NCBI GenBank assembly: GCA_029817715.1
Contig: JARUPY010000409.1
Location: 186,001 to 250,000, forward strand
DNA length: 64,000 nucleotides
DNA from: Melastoma dodecandrum
Lineage: Eukaryota; Streptophyta; Magnoliopsida; Myrtales; Melastomataceae
Direction of reading: 5' to 3'
This document shows positions 36,576-48,203 of the stretch, piece by piece. The notes under the pieces are model-generated. The model worked only from the letters and a program-made list of their open reading frames with translations, was not told the origin of the DNA and ran no database searches. Positions within the stretch are counted from its first letter, which is position 1; the number at the start of each line of letters is the position of its first letter. The position numbers were made by a program, and so were the translations under genes.

Positions 36576-37001
36576 TTGACTTGGGAGGTTGATGTCTATC
36601 CCCAATCCACCCGCCCCGCCCCAAAAGTTAAAATTTGTACCCATTTTCTTTTCCAATTCATGGTAAAATCTTCTAATTGAAAGTTTGGATTTGAATTCCT
36701 AGGTGGCTGGAACTGGAATCCGTCGACCTCATCCTAAAAGTAATGTTTTTTAAGAAAAAAAAGACATTTTCCCAAAGCACGAGGTGAGAAAAGGTCGCAA
36801 CACGTACGACCATCTAGAAAGGTAACACGATTATACCACCGACTACGTCGACCAAAATTGGATCCAAATCCTAATCCCACTTCCTACTACTCCCCAGGTC
36901 CACCAACATTCCTCCACGCCTCCTCAATTTACGCGACAAAGGCGGCCTCTCAATTAAGACCAAAAGAGATTCTCCTCCCCTTCGGACCAAATCATTTGAC
37001 C
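36576..37001 (+). promoter_or_regulatory. W-box elements upstream of HSPRO
   Basis: TTGACT at 36576-36581 and TTGACC at 36996-37001 match the WRKY-binding W-box core (TTGACY). HSPRO genes respond to pathogens and stress, so WRKY control is plausible but only inferred here. Confidence 0.4.
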
Positions 37002-37158
37002 TCATGTGCCATGCCATCCATTATCCAGCTTTCGTTTACCCCCCAAGCCCAGATGGTTTTTCAGTCCACGCGACTTCATCCCATGTTTTAGGTTAACCGG
37101 ATAAGATAGAGAGAGAGAGAGAACCCCCCCCCCCCCTCCGCGTTTCTTCGGTCGCCTC

Positions 37159-37167
37159 TATATAAAT
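37159..37167 (+). promoter_or_regulatory. TATA box of HSPRO
   Basis: TATATAAAT, 83 bp before the preferred start codon. It follows a (GA)n and C-run stretch (37107-37136). Confidence 0.65.
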
Positions 37168-37241
37168 TACCAACACGCCTCTTTCCTTCCTCTACCCAGA
37201 CCCATAGGAACTTTTCATTCAATCCCATGTATGTGCCGAAA

Positions 37242-38645
37242 ATGGTCGACCTAGATTGGAAACATCCCAAGGGGACTCCATCTTCCGACGCCTCCAGGAA
37301 GTCCCCCAGGCTGCCCTCCGTCAATCTCCCAGTAATGGTCCCCGTTGCACCTGCCGTTCGCACGGAGATGTCCCTGGCGTCCTCTTCGGCCTGCTCAGCT
37401 TACGAACATTATGTCCGCCTTCCTGAGTTGAGAAGGATGTTCGAGTCGAGGAGCTTCCCAGATTGGAAGTCTGAGCCCGTGCTGAAACCCGCCCTGATGG
37501 GTCTCGAGCTTACCTTCCGGTTCGTGTCGACCGTCCTTTCAGACCCAAGGCCTTACACCAATCGCCGCGAGTGGGTGAGAAGGCTCGAGTCCTTGGCTGT
37601 CGATCAGGTCATGATGATAGCTGGGGTGGTCGAGAACGAGGAGGAGGACCCGGAGATTCGTGGTTCTGCCCCCGTCGCAGAGCTGAGTAGGGGGAGCGGC
37701 GTGCTGGCTCGTGATGGGAGCTCTGCCGAGGTGTGGAAGGTCCCCGGGGAGGAGTCCTCGGTTGTGAGCAGAACTAGCGAGGAGAGCCTGCTTCCCCGGC
37801 TGCTGAGCTGGCTGAAGTCGGAGGACGTGGCACGGGGGGTCGCATGTGCAGTAGAGTGTGCTTTCATGAGATGTCCGTACACGCTAGGTATCGGGGAGCC
37901 GAACCTGACCAGGAAACCAAATCTGGACTACGACCGGGTATGCAGACCATCTGAGCTCCACGAGCTGAAGCGCAACCCCTTCGAGCAGATCGACAACCAT
38001 GAGAACCAGAGCCTCTACACCATCCACCAACTGGTGGAGTCATGGACGGGCTGCGCAGCCTCGATCCTTAATCGCATACTCTTGAGAATTGATGGAGGCA
38101 GGTTCGAGCAGGCAGAGAGGGACTGCCGCACGGTGGAGAGGATCTGGAAACTTCTGGCAGAGATAGAGGACTTGCACCTCCTGATGGACCCGGAAGACTT
38201 CCTAAAGCTGAAGAACCGGCTAGATGTACAAACAGAGGAGGCAGCGTTCTGTTTCAGGTCCAGGGCACTGGTGGAGATGGCGAGGGCTTGCAAGGACCTG
38301 CGTCATCGCGTGCCAGGCATCCTCGGCGTGGAGGTCGACCCTTTGGGAGGGCCGAGGGTGCAGGAGGCGGCGATGAGGATCTATGGTGATAAATCCGAGT
38401 ACCAGAGGGTGCACCTGATGCAGGCAATGCAGGCCATTGAGGCAGCCCTGAAGCTGTTCTTCTTCGCGTACAGGCAGGTGCTGGTGGTCATGGTGGGGAG
38501 CCTGGAGGCCGAGGGGAGCGGAGGTAGGGTTGGGGTCGGGATTGGGTTCCAGGACGACTCGTTGAGCCGGGTCTTCCTAGAGCCCACTTACTTCCCCAGC
38601 CTGGACGCTGCCAAGACATTCCTGGGCGATTCTTTGAGGCATTGA
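37242..38645 (+). CDS. HSPRO2: HSPRO2 / Hs1pro-1-like protein, complete and intronless
   Basis: Single uninterrupted frame of 467 residues from ATG 37242 (472 from an upstream ATG at 37227). I prefer 37242 because its context AAAATGG is stronger and MVDLDWK matches the family start MVDMDWK. Family stretches include YEHYVRLPELRRMF, PVLKPALMGLELTFRFV, REWVRRLESL and, in the C-terminal half, the all-helical HSPRO domain (NHENQSLYTIHQLVESW, FLEPTYFPSLDAAKTFLGD). The family was named for a sugar-beet nematode-resistance locus. Arabidopsis HSPRO1/2 are stress- and pathogen-induced and bind the SnRK1 AKIN-beta-gamma subunit (literature knowledge). Length and absence of introns fit. The coding region is GC-rich compared with its surroundings. 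Neighbours on both sides are retroelement remains. Confidence 0.93.
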   Translation: MVDLDWKHPKGTPSSDASRKSPRLPSVNLPVMVPVAPAVRTEMSLASSSACSAYEHYVRLPELRRMFESRSFPDWKSEPVLKPALMGLELTFRFVSTVLSDPRPYTNRREWVRRLESLAVDQVMMIAGVVENEEEDPEIRGSAPVAELSRGSGVLARDGSSAEVWKVPGEESSVVSRTSEESLLPRLLSWLKSEDVARGVACAVECAFMRCPYTLGIGEPNLTRKPNLDYDRVCRPSELHELKRNPFEQIDNHENQSLYTIHQLVESWTGCAASILNRILLRIDGGRFEQAERDCRTVERIWKLLAEIEDLHLLMDPEDFLKLKNRLDVQTEEAAFCFRSRALVEMARACKDLRHRVPGILGVEVDPLGGPRVQEAAMRIYGDKSEYQRVHLMQAMQAIEAALKLFFFAYRQVLVVMVGSLEAEGSGGRVGVGIGFQDDSLSRVFLEPTYFPSLDAAKTFLGDSLRH

Positions 38646-39005
38646 ACGTCGTGGGGATTTCGTAACTTAAAAGATTTTTGGAGCAACATTTTTGTTAATT
38701 ATGTTCCTTAAAAAGAGGAGAAAATTCTGTTGTAGGATTGATTTTGATTTGTATACAAATTATAATTCTTTGTACTACTAATCCTCGGTTGATTACAACG
38801 AGAATGATTGATTGTGCTTAAAACTGAAAGAAAACAACGCCCAATGGGCCGTAGTTTTAATTTGGGCCCCGGTTGGTTGGGATGAAGAAAGGCCGATGAG
38901 TCGAAACGCCGGCTGAACAAAACTCAAATTTGACAGGTTCAAGCCAGGCTCGAGCCTTAATTTTTAGCCGATAACCTCCTTTTTACTCACATTCGATTTT
39001 CTTTA

Positions 39006-40464
39006 TGTTGGTATATGATTGCTTTTAAGATGGGGTTGAATTAGTGCCTTAAGAGTTTTGATACTTTTTCGATTACAGAGACTGGATCTGCTGAACAAAT
39101 TCTCAGTTCTGAGATGAGTTATCTTATGTGTGTGATACAAAGATTTATAGTGGTTTGACAAACAGTGCCTACGTCCACTCTCCCAGCGCTCACCCCATTT
39201 AGGGCGTATTCACTATATGATTATCATGGGACTTTACAGATGCACACTTATATCAGAAATGTGACTAACAACTTGTACGTACTCACGTGTTTAACTCAAC
39301 CCGCATGCAACCCAATGTGACTAACTCTGGCTCCTCACTGAGCCCGTGGCTTGACGGCTACCACGTGCCCTCGTGGCTTAACGGCTACCACCTGCCAACG
39401 TGGCTTCATGGCTACCACCTGCCCTTGCACACACAACCTGTGTGACTAACAACCTGCACAAATATAACAGCTACAGCAATAACAGTCTGCAGTTACAGAA
39501 AATGCTCTCTCTCAGAATTGATCGGCTCGGTGAATGAACAGTGGACGCTCTCAGCTTTTGCAGTGGTGAAGGGACAAAGGTTTCTGGTAAGCTTTAAGGT
39601 AGAACGACAAGCTAAAAGTGTGGCTTCATTTTTGCATTTAAGCTTGTCCGTAGAAAGGAGTTTCCCAATCAATCACCAACGGCTAGTTGATTCACTTGCC
39701 ATTTTCTCCATGATTCGTTCCTGTGGGAAAACTTCCAAGAACACAAAACATTATCCTTAGTAATATCAGATAATAATAAACCAGATTAATCACTCAATAA
39801 GAGATAATGTATTCTGCTTAGAAACTGTTTTCTGCGACAACAGAATCAACACTTTCCCTTATATGGAATTGGTATCGGGATTGATTTCTTTCCATATTAT
39901 GAAAACATTCACATTGTAAAATATTTTCACCATATAAGGGAGATTTTAGCCTAATTAGGTCGTGGCCAAATTCCATAATCATAGGATCACGTAAGTTTAG
40001 AAAAAAAATCTTTCCAAAACAACTCAAGGAAAGAACTTGACAAACAAGTTAATTCCAAGGGTGAACCTAGACATGATTCCAGAGTTAATTCAATAAGAAT
40101 TAACTTAAGGACGTATGAGATAATTATCTCACGTGCTCGCATATTGAACAATCTCCAATAAGGAAATCGTCATTCACAAAAGTGCCATTCTGTAAACCAT
40201 AATAAGTACTCTAGCAAGGAGAGTTATAGCAACTGTGACACAAATGTTCATCTATATAACAGAGATAGTGGACTCGATAATAGATCTTGTCCTCAGAATA
40301 CCATTTCTGATGGCTAGATCATTTCTACAGTTGAAGTATTCAACATAACTCTTTTACGTATTGCTCAGATAACAGAGACCAGCTTCTACACCCGAAGACC
40401 TATTCTTCTGTACACTTAAATAGCACATAACATTTGTCATCATCAAAACCAGATTCTATCAACA
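39006..40464. mobile_element. Solo LTR, about 1.46 kb
   Basis: Begins TGTTG and ends CAACA (perfect 5-bp terminal inverted repeat), flanked by CTTTA (39001-39005) and CTTTC (40465-40469), a 4-of-5 target duplication. Inside is the phrase ATTTATAGTGGTTTGAC...CCTACGTCCACTCTCC, familiar from plant copia LTRs, and an end resembling TTTGTCATCATCAAAAC. No interior or second LTR is nearby, which suggests loss by LTR-LTR recombination. Confidence 0.6.
39345..39424. repeat. 27-bp minisatellite, three copies, inside the solo LTR
   Basis: Unit CGTGGCTTGACGGCTACCAC plus GTGCCCT, with copies starting at 39345, 39372 and 39399 and a few substitutions each. Confidence 0.92.
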
Positions 40465-40469
40465 CTTTC

Positions 40470-43090
40470 TTTCTTTTTTCTCTTTCTTTCTCTCTTTTTT
40501 TGTGCATACCAATGCATCTGAACGTGCTATCAATGTCGAATTTCTCAAATTGTTGGGTTTTTATGTAGTTTACAAGACCGTATCGATACGGTTTGTATTT
40601 TATGAAATGTTGGGTTTGTAAGGAGTAGTTCGAAGCGATATCTATTAGTGTGTGCACATATGTCCCAAGACACTTTGTAATGTATGTGAATAATTATTAA
40701 TAAAAGTAAGTATTTATGGTATAAATGTCCACTTTAGTGTCGTTAAAAATAATCTTTGACGTCAAGTCGATATATGATTCATCGCCCGCTTGGATCAGAG
40801 AGTTGACATTCTGACCACTTGGTTGATGTATTAGTGATTTTAAACACACAGCCGTAGATGAAGATGTCGGTGAAATGAAGAGATTGAATTACATATTAAT
40901 CGGTTTATTATGGTTTTGGTTCATAACCAATATTCTATTACGTTGGGTGACTGAAAACTGTTGCTAGATGATTAACTTAATCTGTGTATGGATGGTCTCG
41001 TATATAGAACCTAAAGGGGTCCTACGCAAAAGCATGTCGACACGGGCATTGATTGTTAATTCTAATGTATATTAGATTAAAAGATATAAATTTTCATAAT
41101 CACAATTTGTTTGACTACAAGTTTATTCTGAAGTATCAAAAGCACAAAATTCGAGTGTTGGATTTAAGTTGGTAGAATGTGTCTAATTTATGAGCAAAGT
41201 TTATAATAATATAATATAATTATTTAATATCTATTATTTTTTACAATGGGATTAGTCATCCCAACTACATATCGTAGGCTTGCTATGTGTTCAAAATTGA
41301 TTTAATTTTAATAAATTAACGTTGAGGCGTACCTAATGTGTAATAAAACCTATTATTATAGATATCCTATTGTAGCTTTGCTACGTGCTCCTAATTGAAT
41401 TAAATTTCAATTGTGAAATTGTAAATCGGTAACCCATAGCATAGGAAATCTTACCTTATAAAATTGAAGAGTCGGCTTGAACAGACAAAGTTGGTAGGGA
41501 AAAAAAAGGAGAGATTCTCAATTCAGATCCACACAAAAGCGAATTCAAGCTTTTGTCGAAAAGCAATTCTGCCGGAGAATATTACTTTAGTTTTTTCCAT
41601 AGAAAGACTAAATCGAGAATTCGGAGGGTTACTACAAAATGAGTTCGGATGTCCGGATCGTGACGTGCATATGGATACTTTTAGATGAGTCACGTTTGTG
41701 ACTCTCGAAGACGGTCACTTTCGTAATATTTGCATACGTTTACAAGTACCATTTATTTAACATATTTTATTCGATTTATACGTAATATAAAAATCCGGAA
41801 CTACGTTTTGAATAGCTTTTCTGAAACGAAGTTACGCTTCTCCCGGTGAAAGCCGTAAGGTGGTTTAAGTTTTTATTTTGATATTCTTTCGAAAACAAAT
41901 GTTTATTTTTTGTGCAAATGAAAAGTGAATCGAACAAAATTTATTAATGTTTTCATAAGTTAATAATGAAACTAGTTAACGAACCGAATGCTTTTGAGAA
42001 TTATTAAATTTATGAACATTTAGAAACTATTCTAGTGAAGAACAGCCGATCCATAATACGTGGGATGATTAATTTTTCATGCTTTTGGGCTATAGTAATA
42101 GTTGATTGGTTTAAGTACCAGCAGCAAGCCCGAGAACGTGTGTTAGCTCAAATTACATATTCTTTTGCCTGTGAAATTAACATTCACATCCACGATAATA
42201 GATTCCGTCACTAATCGTGACAAATAAATGAAATAAAATTTGTGAACCAAGATTTTGTGTGTTCACTGTGTTATTTAAAAGCAGGTTTGAATGAGCCACG
42301 TGGGTTTGCGAATTGTTGGTAAAATCATTAAAAATGATTCGTTGAAATAAGAGAAGAATAGTCCCATCTATAGAAATGCTTGAAATCTTAGTTATTATTT
42401 TCAGTAAGCCTTACAAAATAGAAAACGTGGGTTCATGAAACATGTTTAATTATGGGCTGATTAAAAGATTTTAACTCAATTATTATTCAAAGTCCAAGTC
42501 AAGGCTAAGTTTGAAAATGTATAAGACAGTAAGCCCAACTTGAATATGACCAAGAAAAATAAAATAATACCATTAATAATATATATTAGTGAGACAATTA
42601 AATTAAATTCCCCTAAATATTATGTCAAGTTTTATCTGCTCTCCACAATGATAATGAAAATAGTCAACATACTTCGTGAGTCGGTACAACTCAATTGTGG
42701 GCTCGAGTTAGTACGGTCATAGTATTTCATAATTTATTAATGGATCGACTTAACTCATATTAATTGATTTGTTAGCTCAGCTAAGGTCAATTGATTTGAT
42801 GGCCGAAGGGTTTACAAAAATAATAACCCAAATTAAGAATATCGAGGGTCAAATGGTTTTGTAATCGGCGAGTAGTGCCTACTTAATGAATATGGTGTAT
42901 AGGTATAACTCAGTTGTGTGCATACTAAATGATTTGAGCATTCAGTCCCGCTAGGGAATATTATAACTAATTTACGGGCCTAATGGCCGAGCTATTAGGT
43001 TTGAATTAAATAATTGGAGTTATAAAAGTCCTTTATTACTATTCACAAATAGTGATCTATATTTTATTTTGATGTATATGTCGACTAACC
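40470..43090. other. AT-rich DNA, possibly LTR and leader of the adjacent copia element
   Basis: No host gene. A phrase at 40683-40722 (TATGTGAATAATTATTAATA...) resembles 44899-44938 (TTGTGAATAGTTATCAATA...). The two could be remnants of a pair of long LTRs around the copia gag at 43.1 kb, but boundaries cannot be set. Confidence 0.3.
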
Positions 43091-43102
43091 TTTCACCGCG
43101 AA

Positions 43103-44862
43103 GTATTTTGGAGAAAGAAAATATCCTCCAAGGGCGGAACTAACTGGACTGGTATCGAAAGCTCAAGATTGTACTAAAACAAGACATGAAGTTTCATGTG
43201 CTAGATTTTGAGCCACCAGTTGTGCCCGTTGCAAACACTTTTGAAGCAGATCGGATCATTTATGATCATTATGTGAAAGATGTTATTGACGTGTAATGTC
43301 TCATGCTATCTGCAATGTCTCCAGAATTACAGAAACAACATGAGAATATGAGCGATAGAGATCGATGTTCATTTGCGAGAGCTCTTCCGAAAAAGTACCT
43401 TGACTGAGATATTTGAAAAAAAAAAAATCTCTCGAGTATTTTTCGAGATGAAGTTGCAGGAAGGGAACCCTGTTGGGCCTCATGTACTCAAGATGACAGA
43501 GTATATTGAGAAACTTGCAAGCTTGGGTTCCAAGATGGACACTAATTTGGCTGTTGATGCCATTATGTGTTCCCTGCCTCCATCATTTGCTCCGTTCATG
43601 ATGAACTTCAATATGAACAATATGGAGAAGAGTCTTGTCGATCTGTTAACCATGCTCAAGACTGTAGAGAAAGACATGAAACATAAGACTGTTTCAAGTG
43701 CAATGTTGGTTAGAAATACCAACAAGAGAATGAGCACGGGGAAGTTCAACCCCAAGGTCAAGAAGCCAAAGGTGTCTGCACACCCAAGCCGAAAGCTCAA
43801 ATTGAAAAAGGGTCAACAGATTCCCCAATCTTATGAGAAGGAAGCTATATGCTTTCACTGTGGCAAGAAAGGTCACTAGAAGAAGTGGCGCAGGTGCTTC
43901 AAGGTATTTTTATGATTGAATGCAATTTTTCTGTTTCTCCCCATGGGTCCTAGATTCAGGATGTAGTTCTCATATATGTGCAGACCTACAAGGACTAAGT
44001 GAATGCAGATGATTGTCCAAGGGTGAGATGGACCTACGAGTGGCTAATGGATCAAGGATAGCTGTATTAGCAGTAGGGACTTATAAAATAAGTTTGCCCA
44101 GTGGACTTATTTTGAAATTATAAAACTGTTGTTATGTTCCAAGTTTTTTGAAGAAAATCATCTCGGTATCAATTTTAGACACCAAGGGTTTTGTTTTTGA
44201 ATTTAATAATAAGATGTGTTCTTTTTGTCTGGATGATGTTTTGTATGGAAGTGGATCTTTAAACTATGGTTTGTATGTTTTAAACTTACATGAGGCAGTA
44301 CATTGCATCGAGAATAAGAATTAGAAATTGTGTGACTCAAACCCAACTTATCTTTGGCATTGTAAACTTGGTCATATATAAACGAGAAGCGCATTGTTAA
44401 ATTACTCAATGATGGGTATTTAGATTCATTTGAATTAGAATCCATAGATACATGTGAAGCTAGTTTACAAGGTAAGATGACCAAGAAGCCTTATTTCATG
44501 ATTGGTGAAAGATCAACTGAACAGCTAGAACTCATACACAGTGATGTATGTGTATTGTTAGTTCATGACAGAGGAGCTTATATCTACTTCGTGACTTTTA
44601 CCAATGATTTTAGTAGATATGGATATATCTATTTATTGTGGCAAAAATCAGAAACTCTTGAAAAGTTTAAGGAGCTTATGAATGAATTAGAAACCTAACT
44701 TGACAAGAAGATTAAGATAATTCAAAGTGATCGATGGGGTCAATATCTTAGTCAAGAATTCATTGATTACCTCAAGGAGTATGATATAATTTCACAAATC
44801 ACACCTCCTCAAACGTCAAAGTGGAATGGTGTTTTAGAAAGGAGAAATCAAGTATATGGTTA
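43103..44862 (+). pseudogene. Truncated Ty1/copia element, gag to integrase
   Basis: Gag is in several frames: VLKQDMKFHVLDFEPP near 43170, then an open block at 43373-43879 with GPHVLKMTEYIEKL and FNMNNMEKSLVDLL. A zinc knuckle begins CFHCGKKGH (43850-43876). Next come a protease motif WVLDSGCSSHIC (near 43945-43980), a gag-pre-integrase LWHCKLGHI (near 44355) and integrase with HSDVCVL, SDRWGQYLSQEF and LERRN (44535-44850), all with stops or shifts. Reverse transcriptase and RNase H are missing; similarity ends near 44862. The order protease-integrase before RT marks it as copia. Confidence 0.75.
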
Positions 44863-45190
44863 GGTCAATTATGAGTCATGCAAGTCTTTAATTATCATTT
44901 TGTGAATAGTTATCAATAAAGGCAAGTATTTACTGTATATTAAATATTTCTAAGCTCGTAATTAATTTATAGTAAAGTCCCATATATTGATTATTTGTTA
45001 ATCTAAAATTGTCCTTGATCGGATAGATGTTTAGAGGGGACATGAACATCTAGATCAACGCCGAGTATAACTTAGGTCGAGTTAGACCGATGGATGGATG
45101 TCCAAGTTATGCTTGGGAGTGTCCTAGTTTAGGGGTATACTTGACACGACCCGTTTATAGAGAATACCATTCTGTTGCAGCGTGTGAGGA
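44863..45190. other. Junction DNA between two opposite copia remnants
   Basis: It may contain an LTR remnant of the plus-strand element (see 40470-43090). No coding potential. Confidence 0.3.
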
Positions 45191-45194
45191 TAAG

Positions 45195-47332
45195 TCAAAT
45201 GTCTTCTTATTTAATTCTCCTTCAGGTATTCCGCAAAGTTCCTAGATGTATATTCTCCCCCATTGTCGATGTGCAGTTACCTTACCATCTTTTGCAAGTC
45301 TCTTTTCATCTTTTTCTTGAATTCTCTAAACTTTTGTATGACCTGTGACTTCTCCTTCATGAAGTCTACCCAAACATTCCTTGAGTAGTCGTCAATAAAG
45401 GTCACCATGTATCTATAGTCGCCTATTGATGGGTGATTCACCAGTCCAAACACATTTGAGTGAATCAACTACAATGGTTCTTCAGCCTTATACTTGGAGT
45501 CTTCGTACGGTAACTAGTGTGCTTTCCCATACTGGCAACTTGCGCAGATGTTGTCGACATTCACCTCTAGTTGCGGAAAGCCCTTCAACATTCGTTGCTC
45601 ATCATGATCTTCAATTTCTGATAGCGACATGTCCAAGTTTCTCGTGCTATAAATCCGCTGTCTCGTTCTTCCTCACTTTATCTACGTATACAGATTCTGC
45701 AGACATGATATAGATAGAGTTGATCTTCCGCATTTCCATGAACGATGTTCCAGAAAACTTCAACCCGCGATAGACCTCCACATCTTCGGGCCCGAACAAC
45801 ATGAAGTTACCGAGGGCTGTCAGTTGGGCTATTGACAGAATATTCTTTTTTATTCTTGGGACATGGTAGACTCCCTGCAATTGCACCTTGTTGGAGCTAT
45901 CGTTGGTGGCTATAATAGTCTTTCCGATCCGGGCAATAGGCAATATGGAGTTGATGGCGGTGACGACGACTCGTTGTCCTTTATATTCCGACAATTCTTG
46001 CAGCTTCTCTTATTCACAAGTCATATGATGGGAGCATCCTGAGTCAAATATCCAGTTCTCTGTGTAGTCCACTGTTTTATCGTGAACTACTGCAAAAGTC
46101 TAGTTTTCCAATGGTTGCCCTTCTTCCAGCACGGCAAGGAATGCTTCAATGTTCCATTCTTCTTCAAATTTGTCCTCGTCTTGGTGGCTTGACATGACAA
46201 CATTTCCTTCCACGTTCTTCTTCGACCAACAGTCTCGAGCGTTAAGCCCCTTCTTTCCACAGTTAAAACACTCCATCTTTTCGATAGGTTGATTTGCCTA
46301 CTATATTCTCCTGTTGTAGTCTATTTGGTTGTTGCTCATGTCGCCCATTTCTACCACCTTGTGGGAAGGTTACGCTCGCCATTTCTTTTGCTAGCATCTT
46401 TTGATTAGTTAACAGATTTTTAAATCTTCTAAGGACAGTGGTGGGGGCCACTCTTGCACCGGCACAATAAAGCCTTTATACTCGGGCTTCAACCCATGAA
46501 TAATTATCCTCCCCATTCTATCATTACTAATCATGGATCCCGGGTCTGCCTCCGAAATCTCCTCGCATATTGACTTTACCTTCATGAAGAACTGATTAAT
46601 TCCTAAGTCTCCTTGCCCAATCGTCAATAAATCATTATCTAGCAATTGGGCCTCATATCATTTTTCTTCGAAAATCTTGTTGCTAATATATCCCAGGCAT
46701 CCTTCGACATAGTGGCGTACCTTATATGCTCAAGCATCTCATCCTCTATGGCGAACATGGCCTTCCTTGCCTTAATACACCATTTCTGCAGTGTGACAGC
46801 ATACTCCTCCGATGGTGTCGTCTCACTTCCGCCAATAATCTCTCAGAGATCTTGGCCTTGGAGATAGGACTACATGCACGTCTTCCATGTGCTATAGTTC
46901 TGGTTGTTTAATTTCTTTAGCACGCCGACAGTATCAAGTTCCGCCATACCTAACTTATCTTCTGAAAGCGTAGCCTGATCCCTGACCTATGCCCGACGCA
47001 ATCTCTAATTGCAACTTGGCAAAACTTCAACGATATTTCGGCAAAACCTCCGCTTGGCTTCGACAACTCAACCCCGACCACCTGACTATGATGTCAAAAG
47101 TCGAATTTGACTTAGCTCATAGTATTGTATTCTATCTGAGCTCAACACCACGTACACCAATTGACCACCAGAAGAGGATTTGAAAGACGGAGAGCAAAAC
47201 ACTTTAGGGAAGAGAGACTCATATTCTACTCTTTGTAATGCTCAAATGAACAAGGGACACCCGTAATTGACCTAGTAACCTCTTTTTTGTCTTTTAATTT
47301 TTTTTCTCGACATCTGGCTCTGATACCATTAT
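45195..47332 (-). pseudogene. Truncated Ty1/copia element on the minus strand, gag to integrase
   Basis: Read right to left. Gag is at ~46400-46900 (DLGINQFFMKVKSICEEIS). A zinc knuckle lies near 46230-46270 with sequence CFNCGKKGLNARDC, in which the usual His is Asn. The protease motif is WIFDSGCSHHM (near 46040-46075). The pre-integrase region is 45647-45994 (VYHVPRIKKNILSIAQL), ending in WHARLGH-like sequence. The integrase core has [13 protein letters not shown] and IDNGGEYTSRNF (45225-45468). The frame then breaks near 45205, so RT, RNase H and the 3' LTR are absent. A Met-tRNA primer site lies at 47316-47328. Confidence 0.75.
47316..47328 (-). other. Primer binding site of the minus-strand copia element
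   Basis: TGGTATCAGAGCC on the minus strand, a perfect initiator Met-tRNA complement, a few bases inside the 5' LTR. Confidence 0.85.
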
Positions 47333-47910
47333 TGCACAGCAGTCAACGTCAACTGTCCTAAAAGATTAAACTTGTAAATGAAAACGTGACATACTATATA
47401 TATTTTTTCATTTTCGACGGATATTGGGATTTATCCACGTTACCTATGACAAAGCCATTCATTTTTAAAAAATATCTCCTACCCGATTTTTCGGAGGATT
47501 CCCCAAAACCTTAGATGATTCTAGATAGCGTTAACTTTTAATAGGGTATGAAGTGTCTAAGCTCATTAACACCCGTAGAACGAATACCAGTATTTGATAT
47601 TGCATCCGGTCCAATATCAAACTAATTGACCCAACAGTTTGAACGAATTTTATTTTGAAATATGACACGACATCAACAACAACTCCGAATTCAGGATTAA
47701 TTACAGAGGTAGGATTCATCCTCCACATCATCAAAACAATAAGGCAAAAAAGAGAAAGCACGATATTGTCGCGATCACGACCGACTTTTCCAATAAAAAG
47801 TACGATAAACAAGATTGAAGTGAGGCATAAAATTTTGAAATCCCACCCAAGCTCGTGTTCCCGACACGTAAAATCCTTATTATAATAAGGTGGGTCGGCA
47901 ATCACCAACA
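47333..47910 (-). repeat. Probable 5' LTR of the minus-strand copia element
   Basis: Starts TGCACAG next to the primer site. The other end is placed at ATCACCAACA, where the minus strand begins TGTTGGTGATTG, a typical LTR start. Without a second LTR the outer boundary is provisional. Confidence 0.5.
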
Positions 47911-48108
47911 CCTAAGCTCCAACCGCCCCCCATAACCCCTTAAAAAAAGAAGAAAAGCCTTCCATCTCGACGATAAGAACTATAAAAATTCGAATCGTCG
48001 GCCATACTTTATTATTTTTTTGATAGCATCATCTTTTGGTCCCACCACTGTATTATTATACTATCATGCTACACAACTAAAATACCAACCCTCTTCCTTT
48101 GACCCCTT

Positions 48109-48117
48109 TATATAAAT
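48109..48117 (+). promoter_or_regulatory. TATA box of the PIP1 gene
   Basis: TATATAAAT, 87 bp before the PIP1 start codon and only ~200 bp from the provisional copia LTR edge. Confidence 0.6.
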
Positions 48118-48203
48118 TACTATCCCATTCATGTCATCTTCCCCACAAATTCAAGTACGTAATCTTAAGGGGAAGATTAATTTCATCCGAATTAGACTGA
48201 CTT

